A stretch of DNA of 64,000 nucleotides from Saccharopolyspora aridisoli (GCF_004348445.1 NZ_SMKV01000009.1:124001-188000), one strand, 5' to 3'; counted from the first letter of the stretch, positions 8,182-17,304 are shown. A program made the numbers and translations. Notes: generated by a model from the letters alone, not told the origin.

Positions 8182-8310
8182 GCACCGCCGCGGGTTCTGA
8201 CACGTCTTCTGGGGAGAACAGCCGCAGCCCCCGTGCATTGGCACACACCAGTCCCGGATCCCGGAGCCAGAATGCGTGTCAGGTTCCGCCACCCGCACCG
8301 CCATGCAAGA
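8182..8310 (+). repeat. dispersed intergenic repeat, copy A
   Basis: Begins GCACCGCCGCGGGTTCTGACA and ends with the core ACCCGCACCGCC (8291-8302) followed by ATGCAAGACGAC. The same two blocks occur in the same order and orientation at 33578-33700, with the second block again at 52864. It lies in a gene-free gap, 8005-8335. Confidence 0.55.
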
Positions 8311-8335
8311 CGACCACGACATCCAGAAGACCAGG

Positions 8336-9274
8336 TCAGTGACGTCGGACGACCCAGGCGCGGACCAGCGCGGCGGTCACCACCGCGAGGGAGGCAGCGG
8401 CGATGAGGACCGGGAGCGCGACTCGTTCGGAGACCTCGGTCGGGAGCGCTTCGGCCTGGCCGGCCGCGCGGATCTCGTCCTGCTCGTCCTGGACGCGCTG
8501 CCGCTCCTGAGCCTGTCGGGCCAGGTCACCGACGTTGGGGGCCGTGCCCGGCACCTGGCCGTAGCGGGCCTGGGCCCACGGCAGCGAAGCGCCGCGCAGG
8601 CTCGGCGGCAGCATGCTGACCGCAGCCGGAGCACCGTTGGCGCTGGGCATGCGCGGCACCGGGCTGCTGGACGGCGCGGACGGCGGTGGCCCGACGGGCG
8701 CGGGGGCCGGGGTCTCCGACGAGGGTGGGTCCTCCGACGGCTGCTCGGGCGGCGGTTCCTGCGAGGACGGCGGCGGAGGGGGGTCCTCCTCGGGCTCCGG
8801 GGCGTTGACGATGATCGAGTTCCCGAGGCCGACGAGGTTGGTGAAGTGGAAGCGGACGGCCGCCACCTTGTCCTCCGGCAGGCCCAGTTCGCTCAGGCGC
8901 GGTGTCGCGGCCTCGGCGATCTCGCGGCCGGAGAAGGAGTTGGCGCCGGGTTCGGCGGTGCCCAGCGCGATGGGGCTGCCCGAGGCGAACTGCTCGGAGG
9001 CATCGGAGGCGGGGCCGAAGGCCAGCGGCATGGCCAGCAGGACGGCCTGGTTGAGCTTGAGATCCAGCGTCTTGGGCAGCACGGAGATCGGTTGGCCGAC
9101 CTCACCGGAGACGATGGCGATGGGCTGGTCGACGACCAGCGGCTCGGCGGCACCGGCCGTTCCCACGCCGAGGCAGCTTCCCGCCAGGATCACCAAACCC
9201 GCGGCACCAGCCGAGACGGTGCGGCGGAGCGCGTTCGGTTTGATCAGTGGGTTGGGGTTTCCCCAAGCACCCAT
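8336..9274 (-). CDS. membrane-anchored secreted Pro-rich protein of unknown function
   Basis: About 312 residues. An N-terminal signal sequence (LRRTVSAGAAGLVILAG..., cleavage likely after GTAGAA) precedes a ~130-residue globular part. A Pro/Glu/Ser-rich spacer (EPEEDPPPPPSSQEPPPEQP), a second low-complexity stretch and a C-terminal transmembrane helix (LPVLIAAASLAVVTAALV) with the basic tail RAWVVRRH follow. This layout fits a protein anchored outside the cytoplasmic membrane with a spacer crossing the wall. There is no LPxTG. The start at 9274 has GGGGAGG at 7 bases; the frame is open much further upstream but that part is antisense to the next gene. Family not recognised. Confidence 0.75.
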   Translation of the reverse strand: MGAWGNPNPLIKPNALRRTVSAGAAGLVILAGSCLGVGTAGAAEPLVVDQPIAIVSGEVGQPISVLPKTLDLKLNQAVLLAMPLAFGPASDASEQFASGSPIALGTAEPGANSFSGREIAEAATPRLSELGLPEDKVAAVRFHFTNLVGLGNSIIVNAPEPEEDPPPPPSSQEPPPEQPSEDPPSSETPAPAPVGPPPSAPSSSPVPRMPSANGAPAAVSMLPPSLRGASLPWAQARYGQVPGTAPNVGDLARQAQERQRVQDEQDEIRAAGQAEALPTEVSERVALPVLIAAASLAVVTAALVRAWVVRRH

Positions 9275-9451
9275 GGCTCGCCTCCCCGCGAACGGCTCCG
9301 AATCGACAGTCACTGTCTCAAAGCTCCTAACGCGCGAGTACCGCCGTTGGTTGCGGCCATCCGGCAAATCCGTTGATGTTCCACGAAGTGGAACACCCCG
9401 GTGCGCCCCGGTTCCCCGGTTCGGACGGTGTGGACGAATAGACTGCGTGCC

Positions 9452-10219
9452 ATGCGTATCGGCGCCCATGTTCGCGATGACGATCCGTTGACCGCAGCCG
9501 CTGAGCGCGGCGCGGAGGTGGTGCAGTTCTTCCTGTCCGACCCGCAGGGGTGGAAGGCACCGAAGCCGCATCCGCATGCAGAACAGCTGCGGGACAGCGA
9601 CGTCGCCGTTTTCATCCACGCACCTTATGTGATCAACGTGGCTTCGTTGAACAACAGGATCCGCATCCCGTCGCGGAAGTCGGTCGTGCAGCAGGCGAAG
9701 GCCGCTGCGGAGGTCGGCGCGCAGGGCTTGATCGTGCACGGCGGGCACGTCACGAAGGACGAAGACCCGGCCGAGGGCATCGCGAACTGGCGCAAGCTGT
9801 TCGAGCGGCAGGCCGACGAGGGCGGTTTCGAGGTACCGATCCTGATCGAGAACACCGCGGGCGGCGCGAACGCGATGGCCCGGCGGTTCGACGTGCTGGC
9901 CCGGTTGTGGGACGCGGTGGGCGAGTTCGGTGCGGGGTTCTGCCTGGACACCTGCCACGCGCACGCGGCGGGTGAGGAGCTGCTCGACGTGGTGGACCGG
10001 GTCAAGGCGATCACCGGCCGAATCGATCTGGTGCACCTCAACGACTCGCGGGACGAGTTCGGTTCCTCGAGGGACCGGCACGCCAACATCGGTTCGGGCA
10101 ACATCGACCCTGAGCTCCTGGTGGGCGTGGTGTCGAGGGCCGGTGCTCCGGTGGTGGTCGAGACCCCTGGTGAGGGGCAGGCCGCCGACATCGAATTCCT
10201 CCGCTCGAAGGCGAGCTGA
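9452..10219 (+). CDS. endonuclease IV-like / sugar phosphate isomerase-epimerase fold protein
   Basis: 255-residue TIM-barrel protein resembling AP endonuclease Nfo. The start [20 protein letters not shown] and [64 protein letters not shown] and VVVETPG follow the order of endonuclease IV metal-binding blocks (His, His, Glu, Asp-His, His, Asp-x-His, Glu). It therefore probably acts at abasic sites with three Zn ions. It is slightly shorter than E. coli Nfo (about 285). ATG 9452 is chosen over an upstream GTG at 9401. The next gene follows after about 40-60 bases and may be co-transcribed. Confidence 0.85.
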   Translation: MRIGAHVRDDDPLTAAAERGAEVVQFFLSDPQGWKAPKPHPHAEQLRDSDVAVFIHAPYVINVASLNNRIRIPSRKSVVQQAKAAAEVGAQGLIVHGGHVTKDEDPAEGIANWRKLFERQADEGGFEVPILIENTAGGANAMARRFDVLARLWDAVGEFGAGFCLDTCHAHAAGEELLDVVDRVKAITGRIDLVHLNDSRDEFGSSRDRHANIGSGNIDPELLVGVVSRAGAPVVVETPGEGQAADIEFLRSKAS

Positions 10220-10277
10220 ACGGCTGTTTCCCGGCTGGACCGGGTGAGAGGAGCCCGGTATCAAAGTCGCGCGGGGC

Positions 10278-11594
10278 TTGACGGTGTCGGCGTTAGCGGT
10301 GTTGTGCCTGCTGACGGCCGTGACGTTGGCGCTGGGGTACGCGAACAAGGCGCGTTGCACGGGTCCGGAGTTCAACGAGTGGGGCCGCTCGGTGCCGGAC
10401 TACCAGGTGCGGTCCTACCGGGACGTCTGCTACTCGGACATCCAGAACCTGTGGGTGGGCCGGGACATCGACCGGCACGTCTTCCCGTACGTCAGCGGGG
10501 GCATCGACGAGGACGGCTCGTTGTGGGGCGGTGTCGTGGAGTACCCGGTTCTGACCGGGGTGCTGATCTGGGCCGGCGCGTTGTTCGTGAACACCGATGC
10601 CGGTTTCCTGCTGTCGTCGGCGCTGCTGATGGCGCCGTTCGGGCTCGCGGTCGCGTGGTGGCTCGGGCGGTTGAGCCGCTGGCGGGCGTTGCTGTGGGCG
10701 ATCGGGCCGCCGTTGGTCCTCTACGCGGATCACAACTGGGACCTGCCGGTGGTGGCGAGCGCGGTGGCAGCGGTGTTCGTGATGCACCGGTGGCACGCGT
10801 CGTTGGCGCGTCGTTCCACTGTGGCCGCGGTGCTTCTGGGGCTGGGCTTCGCGTTGAAGCTGTACCCGGCGATCTTCGTGCTGCCGTTGATGCTGTACGT
10901 GTTCACCGAGGGTGGCCGGGACTGGCGGGGCGCGTTGCGGGTGGCCGGTTCGGCCGCGGGAACGGGCCTGCTGGTCAACGTTCCTTTCGCGCTGGCGGGT
11001 TTCCAGGGCTGGGCGGCGTCGTTCGAGTTCCAGTCGCGGCGTCGAGTGGACTTGAGCACGAATTCGGTGTGGTACTGGGGTTTTCGTGACTGGACCGGGG
11101 ACGACGGCTTCCAGGCCGCGATGGGCATCGTCTCGCCGGGCCTGATGCTGGTGTCGTTCGCGTTGGCGTGCTGGGTCGGCTGGTTGCGGTTCGAGAGGAC
11201 CGGGACCTACCCGTGGGTGCAGGTTTCAGCGGCGATGCTGTGCGGGTTCCTGCTGCTGCACAAGGTTCACTCACCGCAGTACGCGTTGTGGTTGTTGCCG
11301 TTCTTCGTGCTGGTGCACGTGCGCTGGGGGTGGATCGCGGCCTACCTCGTGGCGGATTTCGCGATGTGCACGGGCATCTTCCGCTGGCTGTACCTGAACA
11401 ACGAGGGGATGCCGAGCGGTGTGCACGACGGTTTCACGGCGCAGGCGCTGATGATCGGGGTCTGGGGCCGGGCCGCGCTGCTGGTGGGGCTGTTCGTGGC
11501 TTTCCTGTCTGCCCGCACGACGATCGAGGAGCGAACGTCGGGTCGCGAGGAGTCCGCTGAGACCTCGCGGTACCGCATCAGGAACCTCGGCTGA
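10278..11594 (+). CDS. multi-pass glycosyltransferase (GT87/DUF2029-like)
   Basis: About 438 residues with roughly ten hydrophobic helices. An extracytoplasmic loop between helices 1 and 2 contains CYSDIQNLWVGRDIDRHVFPY. This is the plan of GT-C enzymes such as polyprenyl-phosphate-mannose-dependent alpha-mannosyltransferases used in lipoglycan and cell-wall assembly. FALKLYPAIFVLPL and LLHKVHSPQYALWLLPF are typical. Start choice is unusual: only TTG 10278 and GTG 10284 are ordinary starts, yet the good ribosome site (GAGAGGAG, 10246-10253) is ideally spaced for an ATC at 10260, which would add basic residues before helix 1. Donor and acceptor are unknown. Confidence 0.75.
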   Translation: MTVSALAVLCLLTAVTLALGYANKARCTGPEFNEWGRSVPDYQVRSYRDVCYSDIQNLWVGRDIDRHVFPYVSGGIDEDGSLWGGVVEYPVLTGVLIWAGALFVNTDAGFLLSSALLMAPFGLAVAWWLGRLSRWRALLWAIGPPLVLYADHNWDLPVVASAVAAVFVMHRWHASLARRSTVAAVLLGLGFALKLYPAIFVLPLMLYVFTEGGRDWRGALRVAGSAAGTGLLVNVPFALAGFQGWAASFEFQSRRRVDLSTNSVWYWGFRDWTGDDGFQAAMGIVSPGLMLVSFALACWVGWLRFERTGTYPWVQVSAAMLCGFLLLHKVHSPQYALWLLPFFVLVHVRWGWIAAYLVADFAMCTGIFRWLYLNNEGMPSGVHDGFTAQALMIGVWGRAALLVGLFVAFLSARTTIEERTSGREESAETSRYRIRNLG

Positions 11595-11607
11595 GACCGG
11601 AAGACGA

Positions 11608-11644
11608 GGAAGGGACCCGCGGCTGCGCGCCGCGGGTCCCTTCC
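11608..11644. terminator. bidirectional stem-loop terminator
   Basis: Perfect 16-bp inverted repeat GGAAGGGACCCGCGGC / GCCGCGGGTCCCTTCC with a 5-base loop. It lies between the convergent glycosyltransferase and acyl-CoA dehydrogenase genes. Confidence 0.85.
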
Positions 11645-11659
11645 CTCTGAGGGGCCCGA

Positions 11660-13501
11660 TCAGAAGACGGACTCGTCGAGCTCCATGAGGGAGTTGTCGG
11701 CGGCCTCGATGATCTTGCGGCGACCGGTGAGCTCGGGCAGGACGTTCTTGGCGAAGAAGCGGGCGACCGCGACCTTGCCCTGGTAGAACGACTCGTCCTT
11801 GCCGGCACCGGCGTCGAGCGCGGCGAGCGCGATCTCGGCCTGCTGCAGCAGCTTCCAACCGATGAGCAGGTCGCCGACCGACATCAGGAACGACACGGCG
11901 TGCTGGCCGACCTTGTAGATGTTCTTGATGTCCTCCTGGGCGGAGGTCAGGAACTCGAACAGCGTGCCGAGCTGGCCCTGGACGTCACCGAGGGCGCGGG
12001 TCAGCAGCTCGCGCTCCTCCTTGAGGCGCTCGTCGGCGTCGGCGGCCTCCAACGTCTTCTGGATCTCAGCCGCGACGTGGCCGATGGCTGCGCCCTTGTT
12101 GCGGACGATCTTGCGGAAGAAGAAGTCCTGCGCCTGGATCGCGGTGGTGCCCTCGTAGAGGCTGTCGATCTTGGCGTCGCGGATGTACTGCTCGATCGGG
12201 TAGTCCTGCAGGTAGCCGGAGCCACCGAGGGTCTGCAGCGAGTGCGTGAGCATCTCGTAGGCCCGCTCGGAGCCGACGCCCTTGACGATGGGCAGGAGCA
12301 GGTCGTTCACGGCCTCGGCGAGGGTGACGTCGCTGCCCTCGTGCTTGCCCTGGGTGATCTGGTCCTGGTAGTCGGCCGTGTAGAGGTAGATGGCGCGCAG
12401 GCCCTCGGCGTAGGCCTTCTGCAGCATCAGGGCGCGGCGCACGTCGGGGTGGTTGGTGATGGTCACGCGCGGGGCGGTCTTGTCGGTGCTGCGCGTGAGG
12501 TCCGCGCCCTGGACGCGCTCCTTGGCGTAGTCGAGGGCGTTGAGGTAGCCGGTCGACAGGGTGGCGATGGCCTTGGTGCCGACCATCATCCGCGCGTACT
12601 CGATGACCTGGAACATCTGCGCGATGCCGTCGTGGACCTCGCCGAGCAGCCAGCCCTTGGCCGGGGTGCCGTGCTGGCCGAAGGTGACCTCGCAGGTGGC
12701 GGAGGCGTTGAGGCCCATCTTGTGCTCGACGTTGGTGACGAAGGCGCCGTTGCGGTCGCCCGGCGCACCGGTCTCACCGTCGAAGTGGAACTTGGGCACC
12801 AGGAACAGGCTCAGGCCCTTGGTGCCGGGCTTGGCCTCGATGCCGGGTCCCTCGGGGCGGGCGAGCACCAGGTGCATGATGTTCTCGGTCATGTCCTGGT
12901 CGGCGGAGGTGATGAAGCGCTTGACGCCGTCGAGGTGCCAGCTGCCGTCTTCCTGCAGCACGGCCTTGGTGCGACCGGCGCCGACGTCAGAACCGGCGTC
13001 GGGCTCGGTGAGGACCATGGTGGCGCCCCAGCCGCGCTCGATCATGAGGTTGGCCCACTTCTTCTGCTCCTCGGTGCCGTTCTTCCAGAGGATCGTCGCG
13101 AAGTTCGGGCCGGCCATGTACATGTAGACCGGCGGGTTGGCGCCCAGGATCAGTTCGGCGGCCGACCAGGTGACGGTCGGGGGGATTCCGTAACCGCCCA
13201 GCTCGTCCGGCAGCCCGAGCCGCCACCACTCACCGTCCATGACCTGCTGGTAGGACTTCTTGAAGGACTCCGGCAGGGTTACCGAGTGGGTCGCCGGGTC
13301 GAAGTGCGCGGGGGTGCGGTCGCCTTCGACGAAGGACTCGGCGAGCGGCCCGGTGGCCAGGTCGTTGAGTTCGGTGAGCACGCCGCGAACGGTGTCCTGA
13401 TCGGCCTGCTCGAAGGCGCCCTTGCCCAGTCGGTCCTGCACCTTGAGGACCTCGAAGAGGTTGAACTCGAGGTCTCGGACGTTGCTCTTGTAGTGGCCCA
13501 T
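11660..13501 (-). CDS. acyl-CoA dehydrogenase, FadE5-like
   Basis: 613 residues, the long form with an extra C-terminal domain, as in mycobacterial FadE5 (about 611). The N-terminal helices begin [19 protein letters not shown]. The FAD/substrate region includes [29 protein letters not shown] and [11 protein letters not shown]. The catalytic-base region is [24 protein letters not shown], and [16 protein letters not shown] sequence lies between. It oxidises acyl-CoA to trans-2-enoyl-CoA, and FadE5 accepts a broad chain-length range. It is divergent from a DrrAB-like ABC pair; a twin palindrome 50-88 bases upstream suggests TetR-type control. ATG start at 13501. Confidence 0.92.
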   Translation of the reverse strand: MGHYKSNVRDLEFNLFEVLKVQDRLGKGAFEQADQDTVRGVLTELNDLATGPLAESFVEGDRTPAHFDPATHSVTLPESFKKSYQQVMDGEWWRLGLPDELGGYGIPPTVTWSAAELILGANPPVYMYMAGPNFATILWKNGTEEQKKWANLMIERGWGATMVLTEPDAGSDVGAGRTKAVLQEDGSWHLDGVKRFITSADQDMTENIMHLVLARPEGPGIEAKPGTKGLSLFLVPKFHFDGETGAPGDRNGAFVTNVEHKMGLNASATCEVTFGQHGTPAKGWLLGEVHDGIAQMFQVIEYARMMVGTKAIATLSTGYLNALDYAKERVQGADLTRSTDKTAPRVTITNHPDVRRALMLQKAYAEGLRAIYLYTADYQDQITQGKHEGSDVTLAEAVNDLLLPIVKGVGSERAYEMLTHSLQTLGGSGYLQDYPIEQYIRDAKIDSLYEGTTAIQAQDFFFRKIVRNKGAAIGHVAAEIQKTLEAADADERLKEERELLTRALGDVQGQLGTLFEFLTSAQEDIKNIYKVGQHAVSFLMSVGDLLIGWKLLQQAEIALAALDAGAGKDESFYQGKVAVARFFAKNVLPELTGRRKIIEAADNSLMELDESVF

Positions 13502-13550
13502 CGAAGGCTCCCTCTTGCACGCTGCTGCGGGTGGGCCCGGCTACGAGCCC

Positions 13551-13589
13551 TTACTCGTCGGTAACAAGAAGGGTATTACCTGGCAGTAA
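13551..13589. promoter_or_regulatory. two TTAC-N6-GTAA operators
   Basis: TTACTCGTCGGTAA at 13551-13564 and TTACCTGGCAGTAA at 13576-13589 share the palindrome TTAC-N6-GTAA, 25 bases apart (start to start). They lie between the divergent fadE5-like gene (start 13501) and the ABC transporter (start 13741). The form suggests a TetR-family repressor site; the regulator is not in this window. Confidence 0.55.
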
Positions 13590-13740
13590 CTTCTGTCGAG
13601 GCGACCTGCACCACCCTCCCCTCGCACCCCTGCTGACCCGCGTTCCCCTCCGCAGCGCTCCCGTACCGGGGAAATGTGAAGGCGCCCTGTCGCCCCTGCG
13701 CCCTACAGTGGGCGAGCCGGACATCACTCTGGGGGTGCAG

Positions 13741-14691
13741 ATGACCGCCGTACGCGCGGAGGCACTGGTCAAGAGCTTCGGTTCCACCCGCGCTCTGAAC
13801 GGGATCGACCTCGAAGTGCCCCGCGGCGAGGTGCTCGGGCTGCTGGGCCCCAACGGAGCGGGCAAGACGACCACGGTCCGCATCCTGACCACGCTGTTGC
13901 GGCCCGACTCGGGCCGCGCGTTCGTAGCCGGGCACGACGTGCTCGCCGACCCGCACGCCGTGCGCCGCTCGATCGGCCTGTCCGGGCAGTACGCCGCGGT
14001 CGACGAGAACCTGACCGGCTACGAGAACCTCCACATGGTCGGCCGCCTCTACGGGATGTCCCGCACGAACGCCTCCGCACGAGCCCGTCAGCTCATCGAC
14101 CGCTTCAAGCTCGACGACGCGGCCGACCGGCCCTCCAAGGGCTACTCCGGCGGCATGCGCCGACGGCTGGACCTCGCCGGGGCGCTGGTCGCCGCGCCAC
14201 CCGTGGTGGTCCTCGACGAGCCCACCACCGGCCTCGACCCGCGCGGACGGATGGACACCTGGGAGGTCATCGGCGAGCTCGTCGCCGACGGGACCACGGT
14301 CCTGCTGACCACCCAGTACCTGGAGGAGGCCGACCAGCTGGCCGACTCCATCGCGGTCATCGACCACGGCGAGGTCATCGCCAGCGGCACAGCCGACCAG
14401 CTCAAGTCCCGCGTCGGCGGCGAGCGCCTGCAGCTGATCGCGCAGGACGCCGCCGACCTGCCCGCCGTGGCCCGGGTGCTGCGCGAGGTCGGCGTGGCCG
14501 AACCGCAGGTGGAGGTGGCGCTGCGGCGGGTCACCGTCGCCGTGGAGACCGGGCCGAAGGCGCTGATCGAGGCGTTGCGGCGGCTCGACGCCGACAGCGT
14601 CGCGGTCAACGACGTCGGGCTGCACCGCCCGACGCTGGACGACGTGTTCCTGGGTCTGACCGGACGGCACGCCGAGGAGGAACAGGGATGA
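13741..14691 (+). CDS. ABC exporter ATP-binding subunit, DrrA-like
   Basis: 316 residues. Walker A is LLGPNGAGKTTTVRIL, the Q-loop lies in SGQYAAVDENLTGYENL, the ABC signature is YSGGMRRRLDLA (SGG form), Walker B is VVVLDEPTTGLDPR and the H-loop region is VLLTTQYLEEADQLAD. After residue ~215 comes the DrrA-type C-terminal domain ending HRPTLDDVFLGLTG. DrrAB-type pumps export daunorubicin-like antibiotics, lipids or other hydrophobic molecules. ATG 13741 follows GGGGGTG. The stop overlaps the permease start (ATGA). Confidence 0.9.
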   Translation: MTAVRAEALVKSFGSTRALNGIDLEVPRGEVLGLLGPNGAGKTTTVRILTTLLRPDSGRAFVAGHDVLADPHAVRRSIGLSGQYAAVDENLTGYENLHMVGRLYGMSRTNASARARQLIDRFKLDDAADRPSKGYSGGMRRRLDLAGALVAAPPVVVLDEPTTGLDPRGRMDTWEVIGELVADGTTVLLTTQYLEEADQLADSIAVIDHGEVIASGTADQLKSRVGGERLQLIAQDAADLPAVARVLREVGVAEPQVEVALRRVTVAVETGPKALIEALRRLDADSVAVNDVGLHRPTLDDVFLGLTGRHAEEEQG

Positions 14692-15488
14692 ACGCGCTGG
14701 CGGTGAGCCTCCGCGACAGCAACGTCGTGGCGTGGCGGAACCTGGTGAACATCAAGCGCAACCCCGACCTGCTGCTGGCCAGCACGGCGCAGCCGATCAT
14801 GTTCGTGCTGATGTTCGCCTACGTCTTCGGCGGCAGCCTCGGCGGCGAGGCCTACCGGGAGTTCCTGATCGCCGGGATCTTCGTGCAGACGGTGGCGTTC
14901 AACAGCGCCTTCACCGTGATCGGCCTGGCCAACGACCTGCAGAAGGGCATGATGGACCGGTTCCGGTCGCTGCCGATGTCGCGTGTGGCCGTGCTGCTCG
15001 GGCGCACCACGTCCGACCTGCTGGTCAGCGTGCTGACCGTGGTGATCATGTCGTTGTGCGGGCTGATCGTCGGCTGGCGGATCCGGGGCAGCGTGCTCGA
15101 CGCGCTGCTCGCCTTCGGACTCCTGCTGCTGTTCTCGTTCGCGATGTCGTGGGTGGGGGCGTTCATCGGCCTGGTGGCGCGCAGCGTCGAGGTCGCGCAG
15201 AGCGCGGGTCTGCTGTGGATGTTCCCGGTGACCTTCGTGTCCTCGGCCTTCGTGCCCGCGGAATCGATGCCCGGTCCACTGCGGACGTTCGCGGAGTGGA
15301 ATCCGATCACGGTCTACTCGGACGCGTTGCGCCAGCTCTACGGGAACCCGCTCCGGGTGACCGGTCCGCCTCCGGACAGCTGGCCGGCGCAGCACGCGCT
15401 GCTGTACTCGGTGGTGTCGGCGCTGGTGATCTTGGCGATCTTCATCCCGCTCGCGGTGGCTCGCTACCGTCGCGTGGCGAGCCGGTGA
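14688..15488 (+). CDS. ABC-2 type exporter permease, DrrB-like
   Basis: 266 residues with six predicted transmembrane helices. The ABC-2 permease features are an N-terminal amphipathic segment (WRNLVNIKRNPDLLLAS), the first helix PIMFVLMFAYVFGG, and the motif FTVIGLANDLQKGMMDRFRSLP, where contact with the ATPase is expected. Translationally coupled to the ATPase by a 4-base overlap. Together they form one exporter; the cargo is not predictable. Confidence 0.9.
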   Translation: MNALAVSLRDSNVVAWRNLVNIKRNPDLLLASTAQPIMFVLMFAYVFGGSLGGEAYREFLIAGIFVQTVAFNSAFTVIGLANDLQKGMMDRFRSLPMSRVAVLLGRTTSDLLVSVLTVVIMSLCGLIVGWRIRGSVLDALLAFGLLLLFSFAMSWVGAFIGLVARSVEVAQSAGLLWMFPVTFVSSAFVPAESMPGPLRTFAEWNPITVYSDALRQLYGNPLRVTGPPPDSWPAQHALLYSVVSALVILAIFIPLAVARYRRVASR

Positions 15489-15665
15489 GCGGTCCCCGCA
15501 AGGGACGCCGCCAGCGCGGTGCAGGAACAGCCAAGACCGCGCTTTGGAGTTACCTCCGTGGCGTGAACGGCACCGGACTCGCGCGGTGGTTGAGCGCCTT
15601 CGGGTCGATCAAGCCGCACTATCTGCCCGTATCCGAGTTGCGAACCACGGACCGCGAGGTGGGTC

Positions 15666-16220
15666 ATGCGCCGAACGAACGTCAACTACGCCGCTGCAGT
15701 GATCGCTTGTACGTCGGCACTGCTCGCCGGGTGCGGTGGTGCCCCGGAGGGCGGGCAACAACCGCCCGGGGCTCCGCAGCCGGGCCAGCCCCAGCCCGGC
15801 GGTGAGCAGCAGCCTCCGCCCGGTGGCGAGCAGCCGGGCGGGATGGGCGCCGGTGACCAGGGCGGCGACCAGGCCAAGGCTCAGCTCCAGGGGATGCTCG
15901 ACCAGCTCAACCAGAGCACGCCGATCACCTTCGACCCGGACAGCAGCGAGCTCACCGACCAGGGCAAGGAGACGGTCACCAAGGCCGCCGACATGCTCAA
16001 GTCCGCTCCGCAGGGGGTGATGTTCCAGGTCGCAGGCTTCACCGCGTCCGGGACGAGCTCCAGCCAGGACAGCAAGGAGCTTTCGCAGGCTCGCGCCCAG
16101 GCGGTCGTCGACCAGCTGGCGCAGGACGGGGTCCCGGCCGAGCGCCTGCAGGCCACCGGCGAGGGCGACGCGGGCGGCGACCCGGCCGCGTCCCGCAAGG
16201 TCGAGATCAGGGTCCAGTGA
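15666..16220 (+). CDS. OmpA-family lipoprotein
   Basis: 184 residues. A lipoprotein signal peptide ends in the lipobox LLAGC (Cys about residue 22), so the mature protein should be diacylglyceryl-anchored outside the membrane. A Gly/Pro/Gln-rich linker (about residues 25-70) leads to an OmpA-C-like domain with ITFDPDSSELTDQGKETV, GFTASG, ELSQARAQAVVDQL and RLQATGEG, the pattern for peptidoglycan binding. It probably tethers the membrane to peptidoglycan. It stands alone and is followed by a stem-loop. Confidence 0.85.
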   Translation: MRRTNVNYAAAVIACTSALLAGCGGAPEGGQQPPGAPQPGQPQPGGEQQPPPGGEQPGGMGAGDQGGDQAKAQLQGMLDQLNQSTPITFDPDSSELTDQGKETVTKAADMLKSAPQGVMFQVAGFTASGTSSSQDSKELSQARAQAVVDQLAQDGVPAERLQATGEGDAGGDPAASRKVEIRVQ

Positions 16221-16228
16221 GCAGTTCC

Positions 16229-16265
16229 AGCAGCGGAGCGGCCGGACATCGGCCGCCCCGCTGCT
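16229..16265 (+). terminator. stem-loop terminator
   Basis: AGCAGCGGAGCGGCC / GGCCGCCCCGCTGCT, 15 bp with one mismatch and a 7-base loop, directly after the OmpA-like gene. Confidence 0.65.
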
Positions 16266-16356
16266 CATGCGCGTGGCCGTGAGACCTCGGTCGCGATCGG
16301 TGCTGGTCAGGACAACCGGCCCGGTACTCTCGGCGGGAGCAGTCACGGAGGTGTCG

Positions 16357-16803
16357 ATGGCTTCTCCCGCCGAGGCGCGGACGGTCCGCGAGCCCGCGGG
16401 CAAGGCCGCCTCCGCAACCCCTTGGGACGTGCTGGCCGCGGTCGCCGGCGGCGGCGCGATCGGGTCGGTCCTGCGCTGGTCGACGAGCCTGGTGTGGCCG
16501 GGTCCGGTTTCGACGTTCCTGGTCAACGTGCTGGGCTGCCTGGCCATCGGCGTGCTCATGTGCGTGATCACCGAGCTGGTCAACCCGCACCGCCTGCTGC
16601 GACCGTTCCTGGGCGTGGGCGTGCTCGGCGGGTTCACCACGTTCTCCACCTACGTCACCGACGCGCTGCGGCTGGCTCTGTCCGCACCGCTGGCGGCGCT
16701 GGGCTACCTGCTGGCCACCGTGCTGTGCTGCGTGCTCGCGGTGTTCGTCGGCATCACCACGACCCGGGCGCTGTCGCGGGGACTGCGACGGGAGGTCGCG
16801 TGA
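16357..16803 (+). CDS. crcB: fluoride ion channel CrcB, first subunit
   Basis: 148 residues, four transmembrane helices. Fluc-family marks are GGGAIGSVLRW in helix 1, FLVNVLGCLAIG in helix 2 (pore Asn) and GFTTFSTYVTDAL in the broken helix 3 (Phe box). It exports cytoplasmic fluoride as one half of a dual-topology or heterodimeric channel. ATG 16357 has GGAG six bases upstream; the frame extends to 16267 with no supporting ribosome site. The stop overlaps the second crcB start. No fluoride riboswitch was recognised upstream. Confidence 0.9.
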   Translation: MASPAEARTVREPAGKAASATPWDVLAAVAGGGAIGSVLRWSTSLVWPGPVSTFLVNVLGCLAIGVLMCVITELVNPHRLLRPFLGVGVLGGFTTFSTYVTDALRLALSAPLAALGYLLATVLCCVLAVFVGITTTRALSRGLRREVA

Positions 16804-17174
16804 CGCTCCTGCTCGTCGCGCTCGGCGGCGCCACCGGGGCGAGCCTGCGCTTCCTCACCGACCGCTGGGTCCAGGCCCGGCACGACACCGGGTTCCCGTG
16901 GGGAACGCTGGTGGTCAACGCGGTCGGTTCGCTGGTCCTCGGCTTCCTCGCCGGGGCCGCGCTGTTCGGCGCGTCCGTGCCGGTGCTGCAGACCGCGCTG
17001 GGCATCGGTCTGTGCGGCGCGCTGACGACGTTCAGCACCTTCGGTTACGAGAGCGTGCGTCTGCTGACCGGCGGCCAGCGGCTCTTCGGCCTGCTCAACG
17101 TGGTCGGGTCGGTGCTGGTGGGACTGGGTTCGGGCGTGCTCGGCGTCGTGCTGGCCGCCTCGATCTGGCACTGA
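16800..17174 (+). CDS. crcB: fluoride ion channel CrcB, second subunit
   Basis: 124 residues beginning VTLLLVALGGATGASLRFL. It has the same Fluc layout: VVNAVGSLVLGFLAG (pore Asn) and ALTTFSTFGYESVRL (Phe box), four helices. GTG 16800 overlaps the TGA of the first crcB (GTGA) and is preceded by GGGAGG. Paired crcB genes encoding oppositely oriented subunits are common in Gram-positive bacteria. Confidence 0.92.
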   Translation: MTLLLVALGGATGASLRFLTDRWVQARHDTGFPWGTLVVNAVGSLVLGFLAGAALFGASVPVLQTALGIGLCGALTTFSTFGYESVRLLTGGQRLFGLLNVVGSVLVGLGSGVLGVVLAASIWH

Positions 17175-17304
17175 CCAGACGAACCTCACCTGGACGGGGG
17201 GTCACGACACGAGTGCACGACCCCGCTAACGCTCCCCGGATTCGGTTCGGGTTGTCTCTAACCTTTGGGCACGAGATCCGCACACGTGAGCGAATGGGGT
17301 CACC

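Noticed and set aside
8336-10375. One 679-residue minus-strand open frame across 2 kb
   Set aside because: Only the part from 9274 down is protein-like (signal peptide with its own ribosome site). The upper part is the antisense of the endonuclease IV-like gene.
11900-13564. 554-residue plus-strand frame
   Set aside because: Antisense of the acyl-CoA dehydrogenase gene; composition and lack of domains mark it as a high-GC shadow.
16221-16356. Fluoride riboswitch before crcB
   Set aside because: The conserved crcB-motif core was looked for and not seen; only the terminator hairpin of the upstream gene is present.
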